Assembly (NCBI GenBank): GCA_018824085.1
Contig: JAHJHI010000050.1
Coordinates: 94,348-158,347 of the forward strand
Length of the DNA stretch: 64,000 bases
Direction of reading: 5' to 3'
DNA from: Gammaproteobacteria bacterium
Lineage (GTDB): Bacteria; Pseudomonadota; Gammaproteobacteria; Burkholderiales; Rhodocyclaceae
Shown: positions 1 to 8,052 of the stretch, in pieces
Numbering within the stretch: position 1 is the stretch's first letter
How the letters are laid out: the number at the start of each line of letters is the position of its first letter
Position numbers and translations under genes: made by a program
The notes under the pieces: model-generated
What the model was told of the DNA's origin: nothing
Databases searched by the model: none
Seen by the model: only the letters and a program-made list of their open reading frames with translations

Positions 1-317
1 CGCTGGCCGACCAGAGCGCGGCCGTCATGCTTGCAGGCGCGCTGCTCGGAGGCTCCCTGACCGCCGGCACGCATCTGACGAAGGCGGCCAGCCGGGTCGC
101 CATCAACGCCTCGCCCGAACCGGTCAGCAACCTGCTGGTATCCACCAGCGAGGATGGCGCGGCGATCGGCGGCCTGTGGCTTGCCTTCACCTATCCGGTG
201 CTGTTCCTCGTGCTGCTCGTACTGCTGGTGCTGTTCATGCTGTGGCTGCTGCCGCGCGTCTGGCGCTTCCTGTCGGGCCTGTTGTCCTGGGTATCGGGGA
301 AACAGGCCCCCGGTTGA
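1..317 (+). CDS. DUF4126-type membrane protein, C-terminal part
   Basis: This is the 3' end of a gene that begins before the window; the open frame enters at base 3 without a start. The visible 104 residues include a small-residue-rich segment (AGALLGGSLTAGTHLTKAASR), a conserved-looking stretch around NASPEPVSN, and one very hydrophobic membrane segment near the C-terminus (LFLVLLVLLVLFMLWLL) followed by basic residues. This pattern fits the C-terminal half of DUF4126 proteins, small integral membrane proteins of unknown function. Family assignment is by recall of the pattern. No function can be given. Confidence 0.65.
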   Translation, partial: LADQSAAVMLAGALLGGSLTAGTHLTKAASRVAINASPEPVSNLLVSTSEDGAAIGGLWLAFTYPVLFLVLLVLLVLFMLWLLPRVWRFLSGLLSWVSGKQAPG

Positions 318-383
318 CCTGAGTCAGCCTGCATACGCCTCCGCCGCGTTCAAATGGCGGCATCGACACGCGAGGGGAGCGCC

Positions 384-548
384 ATGAAAGCATGGTCTGA
401 TCTGGTGACCACCGACTACGGGCTGATGAGTCTGGCCGTCATCCTGTTCATCGTGTTCATGAGCGTGTGGTTCGCGCGCTTCTTCAAGCGCCACATGGAC
501 GAAGACGCCGCAAAGGCCGAAAGCACGGATCAATCTGCAACAAAGTGA
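384..548 (+). CDS. DUF3149-like small membrane protein
   Basis: A 54-residue protein starting MKAWSDLV with one transmembrane helix (about residues 13-33) followed by a charged tail of Lys, Asp and Glu. The start was chosen at 384 because AGGGGAG lies about five bases upstream; an in-frame ATG at 354 has no ribosome binding site. Length and the pattern of one helix plus an FKRHMDEDA-type tail match DUF3149, a family of tiny betaproteobacterial inner-membrane proteins with no known role. It lies 66 bases downstream of the DUF4126 gene on the same strand and may be co-transcribed. Confidence 0.6.
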   Translation: MKAWSDLVTTDYGLMSLAVILFIVFMSVWFARFFKRHMDEDAAKAESTDQSATK

Positions 549-596
549 GGGACGCCGACGCGGGCGGGTTTCAGTAATCGCGCACGGCACCGCTGC

Positions 597-1319
597 TCAG
601 CGGAGCAGCTTCCACACCATTTCCACGCCAGCCATCACGAGATCGCCGACGTCCATCGACCCCAGGTCGGTTCCGGAACGCGTCGCCGCCTGACGCTCGA
701 CGCGATGGCGTCCGCGTTCGTTCTCGATCAGCGCGTCGGCGACCGCGCGCGGATCGCGGGTCGTGCGGCGGTCCTCCGCCAGGTGATAGCCCTTGAGCGC
801 CTGTTGCACCGCCTCCGGATCGATCAGCGAAAACGCCGAGCGGCAGTGCGGACAGGCGTGGTCCTTGCGGATGTCGACCGGCGCGCCGCAGCCGGTGCAG
901 TAGATCGCGCCGACACGCTCGCTCAGGTCCGCGATCTCCGGTTTCGACAACTGACGCACGAAACCCTTTTCGATCATGAAGGACGAAAAGCTGCTGAAGC
1001 GCCCGTGACGCTGCGCACAGCGGTGCGTCACGTAGCGCCCGCTGCGCACGACGTCGTAGCCGTGCTCGAGCCGGCCACCGCAGCGCGGGCAGGCGAGCAC
1101 CTGGGCCACCGGATGGCGAAGCGTGTCGCGATGCTCGTGCAGCAGGCGGAACAGTTCGGTGACCGAACCCGGCGTCAGTTGCTGGTTCTCGTGCTGGTCG
1201 AACCAGATTCCCTGGCAGGCGTAGCAGACGTCGAGTTCGACCTTGCCAAAGTCGTGCCGCTCGAACTCATGGACATCCATGGGCTGGCGGCAGGACGGGC
1301 AGTTCGGCGAGTGATTCAT
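597..1319 (-). CDS. Zinc-ribbon (zf-TFIIB-like) protein
   Basis: A 240-residue protein beginning MNHSPNCPSC. It carries several CxxC zinc-ribbon knuckles: CPSC near the N-terminus, CYAC around residue 31, CPRC around residue 77, CTGC and CPHC in the second half. The first pair with the GIWFD motif is typical of zf-TFIIB domains. The C-terminus ends in a hydrophobic stretch. It probably binds zinc structurally; no enzymatic motif is visible and no function can be assigned. The frame stays open upstream to 1418, but those residues are basic and unlike a conserved N-terminus, so the ATG at 1319 is preferred. Confidence 0.6.
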   Translation of the reverse strand: MNHSPNCPSCRQPMDVHEFERHDFGKVELDVCYACQGIWFDQHENQQLTPGSVTELFRLLHEHRDTLRHPVAQVLACPRCGGRLEHGYDVVRSGRYVTHRCAQRHGRFSSFSSFMIEKGFVRQLSKPEIADLSERVGAIYCTGCGAPVDIRKDHACPHCRSAFSLIDPEAVQQALKGYHLAEDRRTTRDPRAVADALIENERGRHRVERQAATRSGTDLGSMDVGDLVMAGVEMVWKLLR

Positions 1320-1443
1320 GAACGGACTTTCGGCACGGAAGGACGCACGGACGATGCGCGGCATGCTGCGGGCCGGCATCACGGCTCTGTTCCGGTAACG
1401 GCAGCACGGACGCCGCACTTGACGCCCCGTGGCGCCGCAGCGC

Positions 1444-3387
1444 TCAGTGACGCACCGTGCGCGTGACCTTCACGTCGGGAGGTGCCTTGCGGTGAAAGGT
1501 CACCGGCGTGGCCGAGGCGCCCAGCACCGTCTTGCGGATGGCGCCGACCACATGCATTTCGCACTTCTTGCAGTCAAAGCGCAGCGTGAGCCGGTCCTTG
1601 CCATTCATCAAGGTCATCGGTTCCGCCTTCACCATGCCGCGCAGGTCGAATTCCTTCAATTCCTTCGGGCACAGGTTATGGCTGTAGCGCAGGCAGTGCT
1701 TGGTGATCATCAACGACACCTCGTCCAGCTCGCCGTTCGCCTCGTAGGCGTCGGCCATGAGCTGCACGCCGTGCCGGCGGTAGAACGCGCGCGCCTTCTC
1801 GTTGTAGATGTTGGCGAGATAGCTGAGCGCGCTGTCCGTGAAAGCGACCGGCGGCTCGACCGGCATGCGCGGCAGCGGGCGCCGGTGCGCGTCGACGCGC
1901 GCGCGCTCCAGCAACGCCACGGCGTCACGCCGCATGGCGTTGACGGCCGATGCCGGCAGGAAAAGCGGCGCATCGAGCGCCACCGTCACGGTGCGCGCCT
2001 CGAACATCGTGTTGCCGAGCTTGACGACGTTTTCGCGAATGCCGGCAAACGCACGCTCACCGTCCCGTGCGGGCTGCTTCTCGAGTGCGCGTTCGACGCG
2101 CACGCTGCAGCCGTCCTCGTCCGTCAGCGTCAGTGCGAAACCGTCCGCCGTGTCGGAGAACAGCAGGTCGACGGCGACCCTGCGCTCGCTTGACGCCTTC
2201 TCCAGCGCACGCTCGAAGGCCTGGTCACGATTGCGGTAGAGCGTCATGCCGACCTTCAGGTCCTCGGGCATCACGTTCGGAAACAGCGTGCGGCCCTGCA
2301 CCTTATTGACGCGTACACCCAGCAGTTCGCGGTGGCTGTCGAAATAGCTCAGGCCGTCGCCGTTGTGGATGTCTTCCAGCGCATCAACCTCGACGTGATC
2401 ATGTGCCACCTTCCGCACGCTCGCCACCGCCTCTCCGACAAAGCCCGGCGACTCGAACGCTTCGATGCCGTGCTGGCGGCCGTTCGCGAAATAGTCGGTG
2501 GTACCGCGATTGAAGCTCTTCGCGGGCTGCGGCGTGAAGAAGAAGGTGCAGCGGCCGCTCGACGCACGGCGATACGCTGGCCGCTCTTCCAGCACCTCGT
2601 CGATCAGTGTACGGTAATGGGCGGTGATGTTCTTCACGTACGCGAGATCCTTGAGCCGGCCCTCTATCTTGAACGAGCTGATGCCGGCGTCGATCAGCGC
2701 CCGCAGGTTGGCACTCTGGTCGTTGTCCTTCATCGACAGCAGATGCTTGTCGTGGGCCACCACGGCACCGCTCGCGTCGGTCAGCGTGTAGGGCAGGCGA
2801 CAGGCCTGGGAACATTCACCGCGATTCGCGCTGCGCCCGGTATGGGCATGACTGATGAAGCACTGCCCGCTGAAGGCCACGCACAGTGCGCCGTGTACGA
2901 AGTACTCGAGCTGGCAGTCCGTGTGCGCCGCGATGTCCCGTATCTGTTCGATCGACAGTTCGCGCGCCAGCACGATCTGGGCGAAGCCCACGTCCTGCAG
3001 GAAGCGCGCCTTGGCCGCATCGCGGATGTCGGTCTGCGTGCTCGCGTGCAGCTGGATCGGCGGCAGGTCCATTTCCAGCAGGCCCATGTCCTGCACGATG
3101 AGCGCGTCGACACCGGCGTCGTGGAGCTGATGGATCGCGCGCCGTGCCGGCTCCAGCTCGTCGTCGCGCAGGATGGTGTTGAACGCGACGAAGGTCCGCG
3201 CGTGATAGCGGTGCGCGTGCGCGCACAGCCGCGCAATGTCACCGATGTCGTTGTCGGCGCCCTTGCGCGCGCCGAAGGACGGTCCGCCGATATACACCGC
3301 GTCGGCACCGTGGTTGATCGCTTCGATGCCGACATCGGCATTCTTCGCGGGCGCGAGCAGTTCAAGTGTGTGGCGATCGGCGGTCAT
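1444..3387 (-). CDS. rlhA: 23S rRNA 5-hydroxycytidine C2501 synthase (peptidase U32 family)
   Basis: A 647-residue U32-family protein, close to the length of E. coli RlhA/YdcP (about 650). The N-terminal TIM-barrel-like half opens with LELLAPAKN and IEAINHGADAVYIGG. The U32 signature follows (HGALCVAFSGQCFISH, then SANRGECSQACR), supplying the conserved cysteines of the iron-sulfur/prephenate-dependent hydroxylase family. FKIEGRLKD is also present, and the C-terminal region corresponds to DUF3656 with a further cysteine group (LCPKE, DCKKCEMH). RlhA hydroxylates C2501 of 23S rRNA. The length and DUF3656 part separate it from the shorter TrhP and UbiU/V members. Confidence 0.85.
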   Translation of the reverse strand: MTADRHTLELLAPAKNADVGIEAINHGADAVYIGGPSFGARKGADNDIGDIARLCAHAHRYHARTFVAFNTILRDDELEPARRAIHQLHDAGVDALIVQDMGLLEMDLPPIQLHASTQTDIRDAAKARFLQDVGFAQIVLARELSIEQIRDIAAHTDCQLEYFVHGALCVAFSGQCFISHAHTGRSANRGECSQACRLPYTLTDASGAVVAHDKHLLSMKDNDQSANLRALIDAGISSFKIEGRLKDLAYVKNITAHYRTLIDEVLEERPAYRRASSGRCTFFFTPQPAKSFNRGTTDYFANGRQHGIEAFESPGFVGEAVASVRKVAHDHVEVDALEDIHNGDGLSYFDSHRELLGVRVNKVQGRTLFPNVMPEDLKVGMTLYRNRDQAFERALEKASSERRVAVDLLFSDTADGFALTLTDEDGCSVRVERALEKQPARDGERAFAGIRENVVKLGNTMFEARTVTVALDAPLFLPASAVNAMRRDAVALLERARVDAHRRPLPRMPVEPPVAFTDSALSYLANIYNEKARAFYRRHGVQLMADAYEANGELDEVSLMITKHCLRYSHNLCPKELKEFDLRGMVKAEPMTLMNGKDRLTLRFDCKKCEMHVVGAIRKTVLGASATPVTFHRKAPPDVKVTRTVRH

Positions 3388-3439
3388 TGCGGGGCGGATG
3401 TGTGCGGCGGGAAGCCGCGATTATCCGCGAGCGCGCGCC

Positions 3440-3464
3440 AAAAGAAAAACCGGCCGCAGCCGGT
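3440..3464 (-). terminator. Intrinsic terminator after the PEP-CTERM protease gene
   Basis: On the minus strand a perfect 6-bp stem (ACCGGC/GCCGGT, 3449-3464) with a four-base loop is followed by TTTTTCTTTT. It lies 22 bases past the protease stop codon, in the gap before rlhA. Confidence 0.8.
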
Positions 3465-3486
3465 CCGGTTCAGACGAGCCGTCCGC

Positions 3487-4428
3487 TCATGCGCGGCGCC
3501 GTGCCGCAGCGCCGATCAGCATGATGCCGCCCAGCATCAGGGCCCAGGTGCGGGGCTCGGGCACCGGCACGGTAGCCTGCAGGCTCGCGACCTCCCAGCC
3601 GATGTCGTCCAGTGCCGCCCAGTCGAGGTCGGTCATGTACTTGCGGCGCCCCGGGTTGATGGAGGGAGCGAGCAGCGCCTGTTGCGACACGCCTTCAGCC
3701 AGGCCATTCACGGAGGTGGCGAAGTGTGCGTCCGTACCCTGCAGCGCCACCGGCACGCCACCGTTCAGCGCGGTGGTCTGCGCGCCGACGTATGTGTGTG
3801 TACCGCTGACATCGGTAAACCAGCTGTCTGCGGTCCCGAAGCCGAGCACATGCGCCATTTCGTGCATGGCTACCGTGTAGAAATCGAACTGGCCGGTAAA
3901 ACTTTCCAGCGTGCGCACATCGCTATCGACATACCAGGACACCGTACGGCCAAACGTGATGGAGCCGCCCCAGGACGCGAAGTCGCTCGGCTCGCTCAGC
4001 AGTGCGCCGGCCTGTCCGCGCGAAAACGCGGCATTGACGAAGCTGCTGCTGCCGCTGAACGACGCGAACCCGGGGCCGCCGACACCCAGCGTCTGTGCCG
4101 AAGCAAACGTCTGAGAGCCGACGAATACGCGCAGCTCGTCCTCGGCCACGCTGAAATCGTTGATCTTCAGCGTGCTGCCGAACGGATCCTGCGGGTTGTA
4201 CAGCTCCGCGTCCATGCGGTTGCCGCCGGACGAGGTGATTGCGGTCAGCGTGTCGGTCAGGTTCAGGCTGAACACCTGAGCCACCTGATTCAGCACCGCG
4301 CGCTTGTCGGCGGTGAAGAAACCGACGCTGTCGTAGCTGTAGTCGAACACGACTTCCACCGCGTGGGCCGACGGCACAAGGACTGCGAGCAGTGTGGCAC
4401 TCACGGCCACGGACGATCGAATTTTCAA
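3487..4428 (-). CDS. Secreted PEP-CTERM zinc metalloprotease (NF038122-like)
   Basis: A 313-residue exported protein. The start is a TTG at 4428, preceded by GAGGAG with six bases between; upstream in-frame ATGs run into the neighbouring gene without a binding site. Residues 1-23 form a signal peptide (AVSATLLAVLVPSAHA). The catalytic motif HEMAHVLGFG followed by W is a HExxHxxGxxH/W-type zinc site. The C-terminus is a classic PEP-CTERM sorting tag: VPVPEP, a hydrophobic helix, and ARRRA. The family therefore predicts processing by an exosortase and delivery to the cell surface or matrix. The substrate is unknown. An exosortase/EPS locus must lie elsewhere. Confidence 0.8.
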   Translation of the reverse strand: MKIRSSVAVSATLLAVLVPSAHAVEVVFDYSYDSVGFFTADKRAVLNQVAQVFSLNLTDTLTAITSSGGNRMDAELYNPQDPFGSTLKINDFSVAEDELRVFVGSQTFASAQTLGVGGPGFASFSGSSSFVNAAFSRGQAGALLSEPSDFASWGGSITFGRTVSWYVDSDVRTLESFTGQFDFYTVAMHEMAHVLGFGTADSWFTDVSGTHTYVGAQTTALNGGVPVALQGTDAHFATSVNGLAEGVSQQALLAPSINPGRRKYMTDLDWAALDDIGWEVASLQATVPVPEPRTWALMLGGIMLIGAAARRRA

Positions 4429-4510
4429 AGCAGTCTCCTCGGGTTGCGCAAAGGGTATCGCACACCCTGTGACAGTCGCGTGCCGAATGGCACGCGCAGT
4501 GCGAACCCCG

Positions 4511-5998
4511 TCACGCAAGCACCACCCTGTCGCGGCCCTCCCGCTTGGCCGCATAGAGAGCACCGTCCGCGCGGTCCATCAGCGTCTCCGGCGTGTCACC
4601 GGCTCGCCAGGCCGCCACGCCGATGCTGACCGTGCGCGCAACCGGCCGCTCGGCCAGCGGCAGCGCGCTCTCCGATATCCGGACGCGGAGCGCATCGGCC
4701 AGCACGAGCGCGTCGGCGTCGGCGCAGTTCTTCAGAAGAAGCAGGAATTCCTCGCCGCCCCAGCGGCAGGCGACATCGGACGCGCGCAGGCTGGAGCGGA
4801 TGAGCGCCCCGACGTGCTCGATCATGCGATCCCCGGCCAGATGGCCGTAGCGATCGTTCAGCGCCTTGAAATGGTCGATGTCGATCAGCAACGCGCACAT
4901 CGGCTGACGGCTGCGCCGCGCGTCGGCCAGTGCCTGGACCATGAGGATTTCGAACGCATGCCGGTTCAGCAGCCCGGTCAGCCGGTCGGTCGTGGCCATG
5001 GCTTCCAGCCGCCGCTGGTAGCGCCCTAGCGTCAGGTGTGACAGGTACAGGACGGCCAGCGTGACCGTCAGGCAGACAACCAGATTGATGTAGAGCGTGC
5101 GCCGGATGTCCGCCAGCGCCTCGTCCTCGACCTTCTCGACCACCAGGAACCACTTCATTTCCGGCACGTAGCGCACATTCAGCAGATAGTCATGGCCGCC
5201 GTTGCTGTAGGCGTACGACCCATCCCCGCCCTCGGTCGCCAGCATTCTCGGCACGATGTTCCGCATGCCCGGAACGTCATTCAGGTTCGCCGCGCCGTGC
5301 GAGGGCCTGTCGCCGAACAGCACGATCTGCCCGGTCTTGTCGACGAAATAGACGCTGCGGTGATAGCGCTTCTGATAACCCGACAGCAGGTTGCGCACCA
5401 TGTCGACGGTGAGGCCGACGCCGGTCACGCCCATCAGGCCGCCCGCGTAGTCATAGACGCGGTAGTTGATGAATACCGCCAGCGTCTCGCGACTGCGGGT
5501 GTCGGTATCCACATTGATCTCGTAGGGTTCGTTCAGGCCGCGCACACGGAAGAACCAGCGGTCCTGCGGCTCGTTTTCCGACACCTTTCGCAGCATGCCT
5601 TCCGGATGGTAGTAGCGGCGCGTGCGCTCGGAAACGAAGAAGCTCGTGAAGGTGCCGTAGCGCGTGCGCACCTCGCCCAGATACTTGGTCATCGCGGGCA
5701 CGTCGGCTTCGCCCTGCAGCACCCAGTCACGCAGGAAGGTGTCTCCGGCCATCATCGACGCGATGAACACCGGGCGGATGAGGTCCTTCTGGATTTCGGA
5801 ATAGATGTTGTCCGACGTCAGCGGCAGCTCGTTTTCGACGATGGACCGGTGAATCTGGTTCTTCGAAACGAAGTAGCTCACCAGCGTCGTCGCCAGGAAG
5901 CCGAGCAGCAGCAGTGCACCGAGCAGCAGCAGCAGGCGGTGTTTGCCGGTCACCGTCGCCGTGATGCGCCATGCGCCGACAGCCTTGCCGGCGCGCAT
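4511..5998 (-). CDS. Membrane diguanylate cyclase with Cache sensor
   Basis: A 495-residue protein: TM helix near residues 20-40, a periplasmic dCache-like sensor (about 45-305, with the LMGVTGVGLTVDMVRN and FFVSERTRRYYHPEG patterns), a second TM helix, and a C-terminal GGDEF domain. The active-site loop is GGEEF near residue 415, and RASD five residues upstream is an intact inhibitory I-site, so it should make c-di-GMP with product feedback. ATG 5998 has GGGAG seven bases upstream; ATG 6070 and a longer frame to 6112 are alternatives without a clear binding site. It lies downstream of ettA on the same strand. Confidence 0.85.
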   Translation of the reverse strand: MRAGKAVGAWRITATVTGKHRLLLLLGALLLLGFLATTLVSYFVSKNQIHRSIVENELPLTSDNIYSEIQKDLIRPVFIASMMAGDTFLRDWVLQGEADVPAMTKYLGEVRTRYGTFTSFFVSERTRRYYHPEGMLRKVSENEPQDRWFFRVRGLNEPYEINVDTDTRSRETLAVFINYRVYDYAGGLMGVTGVGLTVDMVRNLLSGYQKRYHRSVYFVDKTGQIVLFGDRPSHGAANLNDVPGMRNIVPRMLATEGGDGSYAYSNGGHDYLLNVRYVPEMKWFLVVEKVEDEALADIRRTLYINLVVCLTVTLAVLYLSHLTLGRYQRRLEAMATTDRLTGLLNRHAFEILMVQALADARRSRQPMCALLIDIDHFKALNDRYGHLAGDRMIEHVGALIRSSLRASDVACRWGGEEFLLLLKNCADADALVLADALRVRISESALPLAERPVARTVSIGVAAWRAGDTPETLMDRADGALYAAKREGRDRVVLA

Positions 5999-6179
5999 GT
6001 CCGCGCTCCCGGCTGCGGGCATGCGCTGCTCGGGTGCGTCACAGGGCGACGATGGAGGCGGCAGGTTCATCCGGACAGGGCGAGTCGTGGTGGAAGCAGC
6101 GTGGCGACACACTGGTTTTCGGCCGCACCGGGGGCGACTTTAGTTTTCCGGGCAGCGCGGGCGCCGGCGCGCCGTCCGG

Positions 6180-7844
6180 TCAGCGCGAGATGGGCTTGTA
6201 GCGGATACGCTTCGGCTTCGCGCCCTCCTCGCCGAGACGCTTCTTCTTGTCCGCCTCGTACTCCTGATAGTTGCCGTTGAAGAAGGTCCACTGCGAATCA
6301 CCCTCGGCGGCGAGGATGTGGGTCGCGATGCGGTCGAGGAACCAGCGGTCGTGCGAGGTCACGAGCACGCAGCCGGAAAACTCGAGCAGCGCGTCTTCCA
6401 GCGCCCGCAGCGTTTCCACGTCGAGGTCGTTCGACGGTTCGTCCAGCAGCAGCACATTGCCGCCGGAGATCAGCGTCTTGGCCAGATGCAGCCGGCCACG
6501 CTCGCCGCCCGACAGGTTGCCGACGATCTTCTGCTGATCGCCGCCCTTGAAGTTGAAGCGGCCGATATAGGCACGGCTGGGCATTTCGAAGCGGCCGACG
6601 GTCAGGATGTCGGCACCGTCGGAAATCGTCTCGAACACCGTCTTCGTCGCGTCCAGCCCTTCGCGCGTCTGGTCCACGGCGGCCATCTTCACCGTCGGGC
6701 CGACGACGATTTCGCCCGAGTCGGGCGTGTCCTTGCCCTGGATCATGCGGAACAGTGTCGACTTGCCGGCGCCGTTCGGACCGATCACGCCGACGATGGC
6801 GCCGGGCGGAACGCTGAAGCTGAGGTTGTCGATCAGCAGCCGGTCGCCGAAGCCCTTGGACACGCCGTTGAATTCGATCACCTTGTCACCGAGACGCTCG
6901 CCGGGCGGAATGAAGATTTCGTGCGTCTCGTTGCGTTTCTGGTACTCGACGCTGCTCATTTCCTCGTAGCGGGCAAGGCGTGCCTTGCTCTTGGCCTGAC
7001 GTGCCTTGGGGTTGCCGCGCACCCATTCGAGTTCGGTCGAAAGCGCCTTCTGGCGCGCCGATTCCTGCGACTCTTCCTGACGCAGCCGCTCGCCCTTCTG
7101 GTCAAGCCAGCTCGAATAGTTGCCCTTCCACGGAATGCCGTGGCCGCGATCCAGTTCGAGAATCCACTCGGCGGCGTTGTCGAGGAAGTAGCGATCGTGC
7201 GTCACCGCCACCACGGTGCCGGGGAATCGCACCAGGAACTGTTCCAGCCACTCGACCGATTCGGCGTCCAGGTGATTGGTCGGTTCGTCGAGCAGCAGCA
7301 TGTCAGGGCGCGACAACAGCAGCTTGCACAGCGCCACCCGGCGCTTCTCGCCACCCGACAGCGGGCCGACCTTCGCGTCCCAGGGCGGCAGGCGCAGCGC
7401 GTCGGCGGCGATTTCCATCTGCGTCTCGACGTCGGCACCGGCCGTGGCGAGCACCGCCTCGTACTTCGCCTGATCTTCGGCCAGCTTGTCGAAATCGGCG
7501 TCCGGTTCGGCATAGGCGGCGTAGATCGCCTCCAGCTTTTCGCGCGCCTCCATGATTTCACCCATGCCGGATTCGACCTCTTCCTTCACGGTCTTTTCCG
7601 GGTCAAGCTCCGGTTCCTGCGGCAGATAGCCGATGCGGATGCCCGCCAGATGCTGCACCTCGCCGTCGAACTCGCGGTCGGCGTCGGCCATGATGCGCAG
7701 CACCGTCGACTTGCCGGAGCCGTTCAAGCCCAGCAGGCCGATCTTGGCGCCGGGAAAGAAGGACAGCGAAATGTCCTTGATGATCTGACGTTTCGGGGGA
7801 ACCACCTTGCTCACGCGGAGCATTGACATCACGTACTGGGCCAT
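6180..7844 (-). CDS. ettA: Energy-dependent translational throttle protein EttA (ABC-F)
   Basis: A 554-residue cytoplasmic ABC-F ATPase with two nucleotide-binding domains and no membrane part. First domain: GLNGSGKST Walker A near residue 40, [15 protein letters not shown] signature, [11 protein letters not shown]alker B. Second domain: [35 protein letters not shown]. An arm/linker region lies between them, and the C-terminus is basic ([10 protein letters not shown]). [19 protein letters not shown] at the N-terminus and the length match E. coli EttA (555 aa), which binds the ribosomal E site and gates translation by ADP/ATP ratio. The longer frame upstream is not conserved sequence. Confidence 0.95.
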   Translation of the reverse strand: MAQYVMSMLRVSKVVPPKRQIIKDISLSFFPGAKIGLLGLNGSGKSTVLRIMADADREFDGEVQHLAGIRIGYLPQEPELDPEKTVKEEVESGMGEIMEAREKLEAIYAAYAEPDADFDKLAEDQAKYEAVLATAGADVETQMEIAADALRLPPWDAKVGPLSGGEKRRVALCKLLLSRPDMLLLDEPTNHLDAESVEWLEQFLVRFPGTVVAVTHDRYFLDNAAEWILELDRGHGIPWKGNYSSWLDQKGERLRQEESQESARQKALSTELEWVRGNPKARQAKSKARLARYEEMSSVEYQKRNETHEIFIPPGERLGDKVIEFNGVSKGFGDRLLIDNLSFSVPPGAIVGVIGPNGAGKSTLFRMIQGKDTPDSGEIVVGPTVKMAAVDQTREGLDATKTVFETISDGADILTVGRFEMPSRAYIGRFNFKGGDQQKIVGNLSGGERGRLHLAKTLISGGNVLLLDEPSNDLDVETLRALEDALLEFSGCVLVTSHDRWFLDRIATHILAAEGDSQWTFFNGNYQEYEADKKKRLGEEGAKPKRIRYKPISR

Positions 7845-7896
7845 TTTTGTGCAGCGGGAATGACGGGAAAGGCTGCAAGTATGCCGCAAGCGGCTC

Positions 7897-7948
7897 GGCG
7901 CCGTGGCCTCAACGGCTGCGCTCGCCGGCCCGTTGCGGCCACGGCGCC
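7897..7948. repeat. 12-bp perfect inverted repeat between ettA and a divergent GGDEF gene
   Basis: GGCGCCGTGGCC (7897-7908) and GGCCACGGCGCC (7937-7948) are exact reverse complements with a 28-base spacer. The spacer is GC-rich and no T-run follows, so it is not a standard terminator. It sits in the roughly 200-base region between two divergent genes and could be a structured 5' leader or a dispersed repeat. Confidence 0.5.
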
Positions 7949-8052
7949 GACCATTCCTGCCGAGCCATGCGGACCTGACGGATGGATCGGGAAACGATCC
8001 CTGGGTCAATCCGCCTGCGGCGTGAGTGACAGCATCGGCAAATACGCGTTCA

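Noticed and set aside
2332..4629. 765-codon open frame on the plus strand
   Set aside because: It lies antisense to rlhA and the PEP-CTERM protease, is rich in Arg, His and Ala with no domain pattern, and results from high GC content.
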